In this document: piece by piece, positions 22,041 through 33,482 of the stretch
How positions within the stretch are numbered: position 1 is the stretch's first letter
Layout: each line of letters begins with the position of its first letter
NCBI GenBank assembly: GCA_963969495.1
Contig: OZ018330.1
Coordinates: 70,719,637 to 70,783,636, forward strand
DNA length: 64,000 nucleotides
From: Ceratothoa steindachneri
Lineage: Eukaryota > Arthropoda > Malacostraca > Isopoda > Cymothoidae
Direction of reading: 5' to 3'
Translations under genes and position numbers: made by a program
Notes under the pieces: model-generated
Seen by the model: only the letters and a program-made list of their open reading frames with translations
What the model was told of the DNA's origin: nothing
The model's database searches: none

Positions 22041-23154
22041 TTAGGTGGACTCCTCTATTACACGCGAATCGGTTCCGTTTTCCTGCTCCCCAACACTCAT
22101 TGCCCCTTCAAGCGAGGACCGGTCCAGCGCATGGGCATCACGTGGCCACGCAACTCTCCTACTTAACATGCTACGTACTGACTGGTCTAAAATCCTACCC
22201 AGCCGACTGTTCCCCACATCGCTTAAATGGATTCCGTCCGTTTGATAAAGTGAAGGTTGGTCTTGGAATGTATCCCAAACGTTAAAGAAGCTAACTCCAG
22301 TGTCACGACACAAGCGCTTAAGGCACTCGTTTGTATATATAGCTCGGGACTGCAGACGCAACGTGGATTTTAGTCGGGGTAAAATACCAATTATTCCTAC
22401 GTTATCCGCTTTAACTTTCGCAGTATGAATCAGAGTCTTAGCGCGGTTTACTACTCTCTCTGGGGTGCTGTCGTATCTGTGAACATCATTCCCCCCTACC
22501 AGCGTGAGGATCGTACGCCCGTCACGTGTTTGGTCCAATTTTTCAATTTCACTAACTACTTTATCTATGCGGCCACCAGGAAAGCAAAATCGTTTTCGTT
22601 TTGACGGGTTTCGCGCTGTGAATTCCGGCTCTTTGTTTCTAATTAAAGAATCCCCAATTAGTACAGTTTCTTCTTCCCCTTCGATAGGAGTTAGCAGTGC
22701 AAAGGGGTTCGAACATGGTAATGTGAAAGGCTGTTCCCTCGATGGTCTAGCCCCATTTCTAACGGGCCTAAATTGCGAATCTTGGGGTCTATATTGTGAA
22801 TCCTGGCGTCCAAACGAGTTTAAAATCCTTTGTTGCTGGTCAACAATTGCCTGATGATTCATACGAGTAGGCCGGTTGTCGCGATTTCTATTTTCCCTCC
22901 CACGCATATCATGAATGGTAGAATTTAGACTCGAATTTAATTCGTCGACTTTACGGTTGGTCGAGATAACGTCCCTCGCGACGGAATTTAGTTATAATTT
23001 AAGTTCGCTAATAGCGTTAGAAAACTTACGCTCCAATGCATCGTTCAAAATACAGAAACGGCAAATTCTATTTTGTTCCATGTTAGAAGGAACGTAAATT
23101 TCCTTATTAAAGGAAGCCCCACAACTCGAACATTCAAACTTGATCACGGGCATT
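22041..23154 (-). pseudogene. CR1 family A ORF1: zinc motif plus SGNH esterase
   Basis: A start at 23154 gives MPVIKFECSSCGASFNKEIY and NRICRFCILND, two C-x2-C pairs that look like a small zinc-binding module, then a helical stretch ending at a TAA near 22984. After a short out-of-frame stretch, the open frame 22907-22041 (288 codons) carries the SGNH/GDSL hydrolase signature: VLIGDSLIRN (Ser), LVGGNDVHR (Gly-Asn) and YQTDGIHLSDVG (Asp-His). An esterase in ORF1 is established for CR1/L2-group LINEs and is thought to help particle or membrane interactions. The interruption near 22984 separates the zinc module from the esterase, so the ORF is broken. Confidence 0.88.
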
Positions 23155-23343
23155 GTCGATTTCTAGAATACGGATGAAGATAAATAAAATTAACACAGCG
23201 AATAAGACGGCTAATCTTTTTAATACAGCGACTAATATTATATGAGCGCAGGAAGTATCTAGAATTATTAAGTTACTCAGAAAACGAAATTTATGGGCAC
23301 AGATGAATTAAGCAGGAGCACAGAGATAACACGTCTTTTGAGT

Positions 23344-23393
23344 CAGGACTCAGCGGGCGGAATGAACTCAGCGGGCGGAATGACTCAGCGGGC
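23344..23393. repeat. Short tandem repeat in CR1 5' UTR, three units
   Basis: The word ACTCAGCGGGCGGAATGA is repeated three times (the last diverges after GCGGGCG) just upstream of ORF1 of the antisense CR1. Tandem 5' repeats can carry internal promoter elements in LINEs; that role is an inference here. Confidence 0.8.
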
Positions 23394-23400
23394 GTACATA

Positions 23401-25599
23401 TCTTTAATTTACCCACTATTTGGTTTAGATAAATGAATAATATAATTTTTGTGACAATTAGCAAGATCTCCATCACTTTTCTAGCTAATTTAATTTTAGG
23501 TTTACTTGTATTTAATTTACTCTTAACCATGAGCACGTTAAGATCCTTTCTTTTCTGGGTCTTTGATTCCTGGAACTTCGTTTCGTTTAAAATTTTCAGT
23601 TTACCGAAAGCTTACTACTTCCATATATACGAGTACATACTTATTACTAGTGGCAAAATTGGTGGAGGAATATATTCTATTCAACCTTCTGTTTACACTC
23701 AAGTTACTATGAGCAGATAGGAAATTTGCTATCTGTCCGTTTTACTCAGATAAAGTAAAATGTAAGAAGAATCGAATATAAGAGTGCTTTCTTTGATCAC
23801 ACCATCAATTCGAATTCAGCTAAATTCACTTACCATTTGCAAAACTTAGTTAAGAAAAATATTGTTGAATGCTCTTTTTTTCAGTTGCTTGCCTATTTTA
23901 ATGTTACTTCTGGAATATTTGAACGAGACCTAATTGTCAAAATTCTTATTCTAAATATCGATCTTCAATAATACCTAGTTGTTTTCACTATTTATTATAT
24001 TTACACTCGCCGAAAAATTACTTCAGACCTCTTTCCATATGTGAGGAGAGGCACAGAACATCCATTATATTTAAAACCTTACATATATAGTTACTACAAT
24101 ATAAATTCGTGGCTCCCTCGTTCTTGAAGATCAGCCATTTCCTGGCTTTGTGTTAAGGTTTACGAGGTTGAGTCTTCTCTTACATGACTTATTAGTGTAA
24201 TGCCAATAGAAATACATGCTATTGAGATCTGAGCCATTGCCATGACACTGACACCTTAATCCTCCGCTTGTTAAGCCATGTTGTCACCTTTCATGGAATT
24301 GTGACCCTGGGCCAGTGGTGCTTAAAAAACTATGCAGTGAATAATAAAATCTTCATTATACGATCGTTAAGAATTGTTAAATAACAACTATCGCTTATCA
24401 TAAAATTTTTGGAAGGGAAGAGAAAATCTCACGTCACTTCTCACTATAAAAACACTACCACACCATCACTGAGTCAGGCTTAGTACAGCATAGACCAGGT
24501 GGGACCAACTAGTAGATGGGTGATGTATCTTGGAATATCGAATCTGGATCAACTCGGATGTGCGTTAATCTGAAAACAACGCCTTCCTTCACTGTTCGTA
24601 TTGCATCTTTGTTTTTATGTGCAAGGGTAACAATCTGATTCTCCATACTTTGGCTCAGAAGTCGCACTTGTGAGGCGGTACGACACGGTCCTTCTGAACC
24701 CAACGCTAAGTACTTTGGAAAGACAAGGTTTCCAGCAGCTTGGGATTTTTTTTCAATTCAATTACTGTAATTCAAAGGATTATAACTGTTTTCTCTTCAT
24801 GAGGCTATCTAAGCTTTAAGACGTCTTCCTTTGCCTTTCACCACGAAAACTATGCTTCCCAATGACCGGTGGTATGTCTCTAGTCGCTTATTCATAATGG
24901 TCAGCTTTGTTCGGCGGTATGCTCCCATATCATCTTTATCGGGACGAGGGATTTTTGCTTCCACGTGAGAATAAGCGGGGTTTATCATCAACATAAAATT
25001 ATTTATAAGGAAAGTCTGTTGCACTTTACGAAAAAAGAAGACCGCCAAACCTACGCAGAAAACTACAAGTCTGAATGTGGTACGGCAGAAACTCTAGGGT
25101 CCCTAATTCAGCTCTGTCAAAACCACTAAATAGTTCAGAGCTCGTAGGAAGCTACCATCAATCGGCGGGGCACAGAGTCTGACGCATGCGCGCAGCATTT
25201 CCATAGATATACGTCATGATACACATAAACAACAAACATACCAACACTCTCTCTCTCTCTCTTATCCACTCCTTCACACCCCACTCTTCCATCAACGGAA
25301 CCTCCTGAAGGGTGTTTATGTACTCACGCTTCCCTAGCATGGATAGCATAGTTCTCATTTGCAACAGACAGTGTTTCCATGGTCGTTATTTGGTGGCAAA
25401 ACACAGTAATATCGTTATTACTGCCACCCCCCTCCTCTTTAAGAGGAGCGGCCCCTAGGGCTGGGGAAGGTTCAAAAGCGAAATAGATTATTCAACAACA
25501 GGAAAGGGTAAAACACAAAATATACAAATAAGCTGTAAAAGATATGACATAAATAAACTAGTATTTAACATAGTAGTAGCTGTCGGGAATGTCTATTGG
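23401..25599. other. Unassigned 2.2-kb region
   Basis: No recognised gene or element. Minus-strand open frames at 24509-24703 and 24809-25048 have a somewhat protein-like composition (the second contains KIPRPDKDDMGAYRRTKLTI), but I recognise neither. Neither shows convincing splice borders or a repeat partner in the window. A (CT)n run lies at about 25247-25263. Confidence 0.35.
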
Positions 25600-26110
25600 C
25601 ATGTTGTAGATATCGTCAAACCAGACACCGAAGAACTACCCTTCTTCTTGGTTGATTGCTCTAACACCTTGGTATTTTTCCATTTCAGTCCGTGCCTTTC
25701 TCTTTCTGGCATTTTGCGATGGCTAGAGGGGTTTGTTCTACCGGCAGCTCTTTGGTCTTTTTAGTTTGGTCCAGAGTTGTTTATCTGTCTTTCCGACGTA
25801 CTCGTAGATGGGTGGTCACTCGCAGTATTCGATTTCGTACATGATTCCAGCTCCAGCTTTATCATTCTATTTGGGTTGTTTGTGTGCTATGTAGCTGCTG
25901 TGTGGACGAAGAAGAAGAAGAAGGGGCCTTTATTTCTGATGTCCTGGTTATGTAAGAAAATATGAACTTTTGCGCTGTGAGTTATCGTTGGTGCAGGGTC
26001 CTTATATTCTTGCCCAATTAACAGACGCACGGATAGTTGTTGGATGAGAAAACCAATTTCATATCCTTCGTCACCAGCCCGTAATTGATTGTTGCTGTAA
26101 GTGCTACCTA
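25600..26110 (-). pseudogene. Penelope-like GIY-YIG endonuclease relic
   Basis: The minus strand at about 25850-25760 reads AGIMYEIEYCE, an in-frame stop, then PPIYEYVGKTDKQLWTKLK. This keeps the layout of a GIY-YIG endonuclease start (GxxYxI..C, then Y.G.T...L.TRL.EH) as found in Penelope-like elements. It is clearly different from the copies at 879-6030. The upstream frame (26120-25887) is open, but I cannot match it confidently to a reverse transcriptase. The RLKEH histidine is not preserved. Confidence 0.5.
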
Positions 26111-26349
26111 TATTGACCAAAATAGATCATCTTCAGAAAGACACTTGTAATCAACGATGTTTAAAACGAGAAATGGCTGTAAAGATAGTGGGAATGAGTA
26201 TAGATAGAAAAGTGCTCTTATAGTTAGAGTTCGTGTGTCAGTATGTCTAGCAAATGCTGTTTCTGTACCTTTTGTATTTTTCTTACGAAGGCATTCAAGT
26301 CTGTTTGAAACTTTAGCCTCTCTTGTCTGGAGAGCTTACATTCCTTATG

Positions 26350-26351
<2 letters not shown>

Positions 26352-26391
<40 letters not shown>

Positions 26392-26392
26392 T
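26352..26392. repeat. (TA)n microsatellite
   Basis: About 40 bp of AT dinucleotides, followed by a T-rich tract to 26480. Confidence 0.97.
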
Positions 26393-26476
26393 TTCCTTTT
26401 TCTTATTACTATTATTTTTTGTTTTTATTTTGTTGTTGTTTTTGTTCACTGTTTTTTTATTAACTTTATACTTTAT

Positions 26477-26480
<4 letters not shown>

Positions 26481-26549
<69 letters not shown>
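26481..26549. repeat. (TA)n microsatellite
   Basis: About 69 bp of AT dinucleotides. Confidence 0.98.
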
Positions 26550-26551
<2 letters not shown>

Positions 26552-27109
26552 TATGCTATGGCACCCACCGAATGCAAAGGGCCGTAATAAACTCTCTCCA
26601 CCACTACTTATCCTGAGCAATCTCCTCCAATTACGGGACTAAGGGCCATTTGCACTGGTTGTAAGTTCATTAAGGTTTCTTAAGCAAAAGATATTTTTAA
26701 CCCGAAAATGTTGCCGGCATTTCGCGGGAACTCTCTGTTTTAACTCTGAAGAGGAAGAGCTTTGCAGTAGTGTCATCTCAATAGAATATTTGCTGCCATA
26801 CGTTGATTCTGCCAATTAGAATTTTTCCGCATGCCAACACGCCATCATGACCATTAGGAGGATATAATTTTATAAAGAATTTAATTATTTTCAATATATT
26901 TTGGGCAGCCCCCAGTGAAGCTGCTTTCTATTTTCTCATTTTTAGATATTCTCTAGAATTATAAAAATGAGTTCCTTTCTCCAACGAGAGATTCGAATCC
27001 TCCAGCCGATCTTATTCGCATGACCGTTTCAGGAAAAATAAGTTTTTATTCTTTGAGAGATATTCGTAAAATTTGGGTTTGTTTGTCTTCATGACATATT
27101 TTGTCGACT
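26550..27109. other. Unassigned spacer
   Basis: No coding signal recognised. The right part may be the 3' flank of the transposase remnant that ends near 27110. Confidence 0.35.
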
Positions 27110-28105
27110 CTCTCAATGACTGTTTTCGAGTGACCTCAGAACTTACCACAATTCATCGTAACTATCGCTTGTTTTAGGGTCTTGAAGTGCCTGGTAATCC
27201 TGGCCCTTAGCTCGTGCTTCGTGTTGCAACTGGATTTGTTGCCTCTCGTTCCACCGCACCCTACACAAAGAATTCGAGGGGTTTCCAGTCAGGCGAGTTG
27301 GGAAGCAAAATGACAGGTACTCTGTGGTCGAAGAAAGTCTCCGACTTCCATACCTGGGCTTTTCGGCTGGTGTTCCAAGTAAAATAGTCTTGCTGCCACA
27401 CGTAAGGCCTCCCTACAGCTATCCGGTCGATCTAAGGCTCCACTACCTCACTCAGAAACACAGGTATAGGCATCAGTGTCCAGACTGAGGCCATCGGGGA
27501 AGAAATGTTGGCATAACGTCACCTTGACTGCTGAAGACTCCGAAGCCTATGATTGTCGCTAGAAGTTTCCTCTGTACGTCCTTAGGTATGACAGCGAGCC
27601 ACATGTTGTTTTGGGAGTTGATTTTTGTGGTCTTGGAAGAAATTCTTCTCGTAAGAGAAGAACTACGGCATGTCTGCCTCCAACGGGCGTTTTAATTTTT
27701 TTATTAGCTTCTTGGTGTGCTGCTTGGGTCTCTTTTTCTGCATCGAATTGGACAGAAATTGCCCGTTCTTCATCTTGTATGAAAAAGAGCCAATGTCTTT
27801 ATACACCACCAGCCTGATGAGCTTTCCATCTACAAATTTCTCACTTGCAATGACACGCATTGACTTTCTGGGGTCATTGTTGATGATTTTCTGGATTTCA
27901 GTGATGAATTCTGGAGTTGTGATGCCATCAGATCGTCAACCACTAATTTCCTCTCTGCTGTCGCCTCGTAGTCGAATCCTGAATCTTCCAACTCCTTTCT
28001 GGTCTTTTCCATCAACCTTTTGCTGATGTTGAGGAAGCCTGAAAGCTCCTTGTTTCTCTTTCTGGCGCGGATTCCAAGGAGGACTCCATGTTCTCTCCCC
28101 AAAAT
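27110..28105 (-). pseudogene. Tc1/mariner-superfamily transposase, broken
   Basis: The N-terminal part is the 90-codon frame 28102-27830, followed by 27860-27663. Next comes FFSYEKNFFQDHKN, whose relatives read FFSDEKxF, so the first catalytic Asp is replaced by Tyr. Downstream, PWIDRIAVGRPYVWQQDYFT holds the second Asp, and LPNSPDWKPLEFFVWGAVER with ETNKSSCNTKHELRARI holds the third Asp and the typical C-terminal block. Several stops and shifts occur between 27650 and 27450. This is a different lineage from the mariner copies at 15157 and 60223. No terminal repeats were identified. Confidence 0.7.
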
Positions 28106-28299
28106 TGAGCGGTTAAAAATTTTCTATAGCCAATTATTATGCAAAAAAGAAATAAAAAATAGTTATTGTTTTTAATAAGAATAAGACCCAAAACTTAGGT
28201 AAAAAATATGCGTAAATTTAGCAGTTGAAAATTGCGAGCGAATAACGCCCTTACCTTATAATTGTATGTATGCATTGGGCACATTCCTGAGTAGGAAGA
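28106..28299. other. Unassigned spacer
   Basis: AT-rich, no recognised content. Confidence 0.3.
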
Positions 28300-28580
28300 G
28301 GAAAGTCACCGGTGTATAAAGAGTACATGGTAGGGCTCAGGCAGCCCCCTTCCCTGGGGCACACCTGCTTCCATGGTTAAGAGCTGCCCTTCGAAATCAC
28401 TAATCTTGTGGAATGTCTGACGATCTTTAAGGTAGTTGCAGAATATTTTTGTGATAGTAACCTCCATTTCAAGGTCCATTGTCTTTTCTTTAAACCTGGT
28501 ATCCACACTTGGCTTCCTGGCTTTCTCCTAGAAGCTTGCATTTGAAGAAGCTCTCTGACCGATTTGATATTCACCATAAG
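28300..28580 (-). pseudogene. Jockey-like LINE reverse transcriptase relic
   Basis: The minus strand reads ITKIFCNYLKDRQTFHKISD, then EGQLLTMEAGVPQGRGLPEP and YHVLFIHR. This follows the block order of non-LTR reverse transcriptases just before the catalytic YADD: FL.DR.F, then AGVPQGS.L.P.LF.LYI.D. The wording AGVPQG with DRQTF is closer to Jockey than to the CR1 copies here. Only about 90 codons are recognisable. Confidence 0.5.
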
Positions 28581-29530
28581 TTTGAAGTGATAGTTTGATT
28601 TGGCTCTCTAGTATTGCCTATTTGTCTTTAGTAATTGTTTTTTATTGGGAAAGTAAAAGTATTTTCCAGTTGTTTGTTTGTAATAATGTGGTTATTCTAG
28701 GATTAGCACTCGCCTCTTTTTCTTTGTTATATGCAAACCTATCTTCAATGCGCAAGGATATTCTGTTATTGGTTTTTTTTTTTGCGCTTAATTTAATTTC
28801 GATTTTTTTGATAATTTCATATCTATATTTATGCTTAAAAACAATTATTTTTAATTTATAGACTTTTTCTTAGGCAAATTCTAAAAAAGTGTTTTTTAAG
28901 GCTTATTGCTTGGTTATTGGAATCGCGTCATATTTTATCATATATCATTTTGAAGGAAGTTTAAAATGGGGGCTTCGCCCCCCATAATACCATTTAATCG
29001 TGAGGGTTGCATCCTCACACCCTCGCTATTTTTTAAATGAACTAGTATAATTCATAATTCAAAGGCAATGCCAGATGCAGTTAGGCGCTCTAATGTTCAA
29101 TGTTTTTATGCCGTGTTTCTTGAATTCAGACATATTGAATATAAAATGGCCATATCATATTTTAACTAAGAAGGCATTTTATTTTATTTACTGCTGTGAT
29201 AGCAAACAAAAGTATTTAAGAAGCCTCTATACCGCTCTGTTAATGCTGGAGCAACTTCCGTTGCAAAAAGAATTATATTGTTCATAGGACTTTCTTTTTC
29301 TTTGCAAAATTGCTCAATTATAGTAAACATGGACTTACCTTTAGTGTTTGTTTCAAGTTCCTTTGCAAACAAGTATTCTTGCACAATTTTCGCTTTAATG
29401 AGTTTTCGACACGATAATGGGTCAATTCAAGCATCGAAAATAAAGTAAAGTAAAAAACGACACTAAGAAATTTCATAAATAACGCCAACAACCACCGCTA
29501 ACTCTTTAACAACTACTAGGGTAGAGAGGG
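28581..29530. other. Unassigned AT-rich region
   Basis: An 88-codon hydrophobic open frame at 28595-28861 is compositionally T-rich and probably random. Nothing else is recognised up to the hAT target site. Confidence 0.35.
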
Positions 29531-29699
29531 ATCACTTTCTGTGTTGCCAAATGTTTCAAAGGTAAACGGACTAGATCGTGGTCCAAAACGCGCTAAAAAG
29601 TGCCAAACTTGTGTTAAAACGCGCTAAAATAGGAAAGTTAAAGCAATACGTTAAAACTTAGAATCAATTTTAAACAAATGAATGTAATGCAATTTACTT

Positions 29700-30340
29700 T
29701 TAATTTACTTCGAATCCAAGATTTCTAAATCACTGCCCTCTTCCAAATCGTCAGTCTTCGTCAACCTTTTCGTCTGAGGTCGAGGCGTCATGTGCATTCA
29801 TCGTTCCAATTTTCCGCAAGATGTCATTTGGCAATTTATAATTAAAGCAGCATTTATCATTACGCTTTAAACCATATTTTACGGATAAAATTTATCTCAA
29901 TGTTTTTAAATTCATGCAGTTGTGCAATTTTGAATGAACAATGTTCATGACACTAAAGAGTCTTTCCACATCGGCATTGGAATGCGGCAAAATAGGTATT
30001 CTTAATGCTAAATCAGAGTTCTTTGAACGGATTTTTCCCCACAGAATCCCGATACAAAGAAACTTCTATCCAGAATGAAATGGTGTTCAAAACTTCAGCC
30101 CAGGATACATTCCGTAGCCGGTTCCATTGAAATCTATTTTAGTTATGGTCTCATCATTTTCATCCAATGTTTCGCAAGGTCTACAATTGGAGGTTTGATG
30201 GGTTTGAAGCACTCAGTCGTACTAAAATTTTTAATGGATTCTACAACTTTCATATTACCTGGTAGTCGCTGCCTAATTTGCTGCACAAGCTCAATAAGCT
30301 CTCTATCAGTGACGTTTTTTCATTTTGGATTTTTCGGTGT
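29700..30340 (-). pseudogene. hAT transposase C-terminal part (hATC dimerisation domain)
   Basis: From the LINE junction the minus strand reads VTDRELIELVQQIRQRLPGN and MKVVESIKNFSTTECFKP, then, after disruptions, SDLALRIPILPHSNADVERL and FSVMNIVHSKLHNCMNLKTL. The block HSNADVERLFSVMNIVHSKL is the hATC signature, which holds the transposase multimer together. It ends with an acidic tail (DDLEEGSDLEILD). Stops and shifts are spread through the middle, so it is inactive apart from the LINE insertion. Confidence 0.82.
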
Positions 30341-30421
30341 AATATATTTAAGTTTGAGTGTTAGACATAATAATAAAGGAATTTTTAATTATATTTTGAA
30401 AAGTTTTGAATAGTTTCTCAG

Positions 30422-31408
30422 TATGGCTGTTACTTTGGAGGAAGTGAGTATGTCTTTTGATTTAAGCAATGCGTATGTAGTTTGTAATTTTTGTGGTGTT
30501 GAAAGAAGAGCAAATGTATCTGAATAGTCCCGGTTTGTTATGTGACTAGTGCAAGTGTTGCTTTGGTAGAGGAGGTGAGTAGGTTGCGTGATGAGTGCAA
30601 AAGATTAATTGAGTTGGTGAATGAAGTGAGAAGGGATGCGAGTGTACGCATGAAGAATGTGGCTGGGACCAGGAGGGTGGAAGATAGGCCTAGACTAGGG
30701 ACTGGAGAGAAAGAAGTGACTGATGTGAGTGAAGATAAATGGTAGGTGAATATGGATAGAATAAATAGGTTAGGACAGATTAGGTCTTTGAGTACGAGGG
30801 ACATGGAACCTGTTAGGTTGACTAACAGATTCGATGCTCTGAGAGAGGAAGAGGTTGAAAGTAATTTGTCTGATGTGGTTGTGGTAGAAAGTGAAATAAG
30901 TGGTAATTTGAATGGGAACAGGAGGGAGGCTAATGCTAGGCCTAGGGGGACTAGGAGGATGACTGAGGTGCTTGTGATGGGTGACTCTCATATTAGATAT
31001 TTAGATAGGAAGTTAAGTGTGAGTAAATGGAAGGCAGTGAGAGTTTGTTTGCCGGGTGCTGGTGTAAATGATGTGTCTGAGAGGTATGATAGTCTGATGT
31101 CTGGGTGTGAGAGGGATGCAGTTGTGATTACGCATGTGGGAGTAAATGATGTAAAGAAGGTGGGTTCATGTGAGTTACGAGAGAGGTACAAAAGGTTAGT
31201 TGAAAGGATGAGTGAAAGTAGAGTGGAAGTCGTTGTTTCAGGTGTGCTTCCGAGATTGGATGTGGGGATGAAATGGTCCTTTCGTGCAAATGAACTGAAT
31301 GAGTATGTGAAAGGCCTGTGTGAGGATTCGGGATTAGTGTTTGTAGATGTTTGGAATGGGTTTATGGGAATAAGGCATTGTTGTATGCATTGGATGGACT
31401 CCATCTAA
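30422..31408 (+). pseudogene. CR1 family B ORF1: zinc motif plus SGNH esterase
   Basis: From ATG 30422 the frame reads MAVTLEEVSMSFDLSNAYVV and CNFCGVERRANVSE, then stops; the other half of the zinc module (LLCD, stop, CKC) follows in a shifted frame. A helical part (LVEEVSRLRDECKRLIELVN) lies at about 30560-30640. The frame 30746-31408 carries the esterase: VLVMGDSHIRYL (Ser), THVGVND (Asn) and SRVEVVVSGVLPRLD. The C-terminal Asp-His block is out of frame beyond 31380 (LDGLHLSRAG in the next frame). The domain order matches ORF1 of families A and C. Confidence 0.83.
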
Positions 31409-31589
31409 GCCGGGCTGGGGTTGACGTGTTGTGGCAGGAGTTAGATAGTGTCGTTGGTTCGTTACAGGCGGGAAACTAGTTACTGATAGTGGTCAGGGAA
31501 ATATAAGAGTACAGGCTGAGGCAGGGAAAGGAAAGAAGTAATGCAGATGAGATAGAGGGGAAGGTATTCATTCTAAAAGAGGTGCTTCG

Positions 31590-32480
31590 GGGATAGGAGG
31601 GCTGAGTTGTCTTTATACCAATGCTCGTAGTCTTAGAAATAAGAAAGATGAGATATTTAGTTATATTATTCATGAAGATATAAATATAACATGTGTTATA
31701 GAATCATGGGTTAATAAAAATAAATTTAATGACAACGTGAGTGAATTTGAACTACAGGGTTATGATATGTACATTAGTCAAAGGAGAGATAGGCCAGCTA
31801 GTGGGTTGATTATTTATATCAGAAATAGCATTTCTTCAAATCTAAACAACATTATAAAGCAAGAAGTAGTTGACTCACTGTGAATAGATATTAGGGTCAG
31901 TAGAAATAGGATAATACACTTGGGAGCCTTTTACAGACCACCCGGAGAGACTGACTGTATTTATGAGCTAGCTACAATGATCAGGGAAATAAGGAAAGGA
32001 TGTGAAGTAGATACAGTTATTCTTGGTGACTTTAATTTAAATTCTGTGGACAGGGAAAATATGATACCAATTCAAAACTTTACAACATATCTCCTGCATA
32101 TATCCCAAGTTTCTAGAAAGCTTTCAGGATAATTTTTTGACTCAATTTGTTAATAAGCCAACAAGGGGTACCAATATATTAGATCCGGTTCTTTTAAATG
32201 ATGATTACTTGGTTCAGGAATTGACTGTCCGGGAAGCAAGGGGAAATAGTGATCATCAGATGGTTCGTTTTAACTTGCGAATAGTGAAAGGTAGAACATC
32301 AACAAACTCTACAAAAACTCAAAATTTTTATAGGGGAGATTACGATGAATTACGAAACTTGCTAAATCAGATTAAGTGGGATAAAGAATCAGGGGGAAGA
32401 ATACTTATGAGGTGTGGGACACTTTTAAGACTAGAAAAACATAGTCCAGGATCAGTGTATTCCAATGAAGGCTATTAGGA
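31590..32480 (+). pseudogene. CR1 family B ORF2, endonuclease part
   Basis: Reads GLSCLYTNARSLRNKKDEIF, ITCVIESWVNKN, LQGYDMYISQRRDRPASGLI, then a TGA near 31882. It continues IHLGAFYRPPG, VILGDFNLNSVD, a frameshift near 32130, NKPTRGTNILDPVLLND and NSDHQMVRFNL. These are the ordered motifs of the LINE EEP endonuclease, including GDFN and SDH. The ORF1 stop and the presumed ORF2 start are close together. Confidence 0.85.
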
Positions 32481-32559
32481 AGAAATGTAGGAAGCCATTG
32501 TGGTAGAAACAGGAGATAACTAGGAAAATTTCTGAGAAGAAAAGGGCATACCATAGATT

Positions 32560-33373
32560 ACAGAGAGAAAGTACTTTTGAGCATTTAAATCATTATAGGT
32601 CGACCAGAAATGAGCTAAATAAGATTATTAAGAAGAGCAAAAGGGCGGCAGAAATTAACTTAGCTTAAAATAATAATAAAGATCTAAGAAAATTCTTTAG
32701 CTATTATAGAATTAATAACAAATCTAACAGTGATAAAATAGGGCCTATTAGATATGAGGGTTTTTTGAAAGAATCTGATGAGGAAATAGTAGAGGTTCTC
32801 AATGATCATTTTTCTTCAGTATTTAAACAAGAGAATTGAGATAGATTAATTGATGATAATTCTAGGTCAAGGGAAGTATTGTTGAATACCATTAATGTGA
32901 AAAGAGAAATAATTAAAGTGCTTATATTGGAGTTAAATACTAGTAAGTCATCTGGCCCAGACAACATTCATTCTAGGTTACTCAAAGAAGGTGTAGATAG
33001 TATTGAAGTAGCTATTGAGAAGATATATACTAGATCACTAGAGTTTGGAGAAATACCTAATGATTGGAAATTAGCAAATGCAGTGTCAATTTTTACAAAG
33101 GGAAGTAAAGAGGATCCAAATAACTTTAGGCCGGTAAGCTTAACTTCTATCGCTTGTAAAATTCTTGAGAAGATAGTAAAGAAGGGGATTTCTGACCATC
33201 TAGAGAGTGGTAGGTTAATAAATGATGCTCAGCATAGGTTTAGAAGAGGTAGATCGTGTTTAATAAATTTACTGGATTTTATAGATTATGTTACTAAACA
33301 ATTAGATAAGGGAGAGAATGTTGATGTAATTTACTTAGATTTTAGCAAAGCTTTTGATAAGGTTCCACATAGG
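32560..33373 (+). pseudogene. CR1 family B ORF2, reverse transcriptase N-half
   Basis: The open frame 32879-33415 reads SKSSGPDNIHSRLLKEGVD, IPNDWKLANAVSIFTKGSKE, NFRPVSLTSIACKILEKIVK, HRFRRGRSCLINLLDFI and DVIYLDFSKAFDKVPH, i.e. reverse transcriptase blocks up to the first catalytic Asp. The frame then runs into the inverted copy of its own last 106 bp. Upstream codons (32560-32878) are split by two stops. Confidence 0.85.
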
Positions 33374-33482
33374 TCTCCTATGTGGAACCTTATCAAAAGC
33401 TTTGCTGAAATCTAAGTAAATTACATCAACATTCTCTCCCTTATCTAATTGTTTAGTAACATAATCTATAAAATCCAGTAAA
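33268..33482. repeat. Palindrome with 106-bp arms and 3-bp spacer
   Basis: 33268-33373 is sense reverse transcriptase sequence and 33377-33482 is its reverse complement with one mismatch (T versus C in the ATTTTAGC block). The right arm replaces roughly the codons that should link KVPH to GICGKVLNWI. Coding sense resumes immediately after 33482 with KMYGICGKVLNWITEWLKD. Such a snap-back fits a template switch during reverse transcription or repair, or an assembly artefact. Confidence 0.95.

Larger units (their letters stand above)
18803..23400 (-). mobile_element. CR1 LINE (family A), near full length
   Basis: It runs on the minus strand with a 5' UTR, an ORF1 with esterase domain, an ORF2 with endonuclease and reverse transcriptase, and a 3' UTR ending in the octamer-like tail GATTCTGTAGCTCTGTAGTA near 18803-18830. 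The 5' end is placed at about 23400 because three short direct repeats (23344-23393) precede ORF1. It shares its last 1.3 kb with the truncated copy at 1434-2741. Several frameshifts kill ORF2. Confidence 0.88.

Noticed and set aside
24290..24320. TGTGACCCTGGGCC, similar to the Harbinger end at 865-878
   Set aside because: Similarity covers only about 14 bp with an inserted base, has no partner end nearby, and is probably chance.
24509..25048. Two minus-strand frames with protein-like composition, considered as host exons
   Set aside because: No recognisable family, no in-phase splice sites that join them, and no repeat partner.
28595..28861. Hydrophobic 88-codon frame that could pass for a membrane protein
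   Set aside because: T-rich composition alone explains it; no homologous motif and no gene context.
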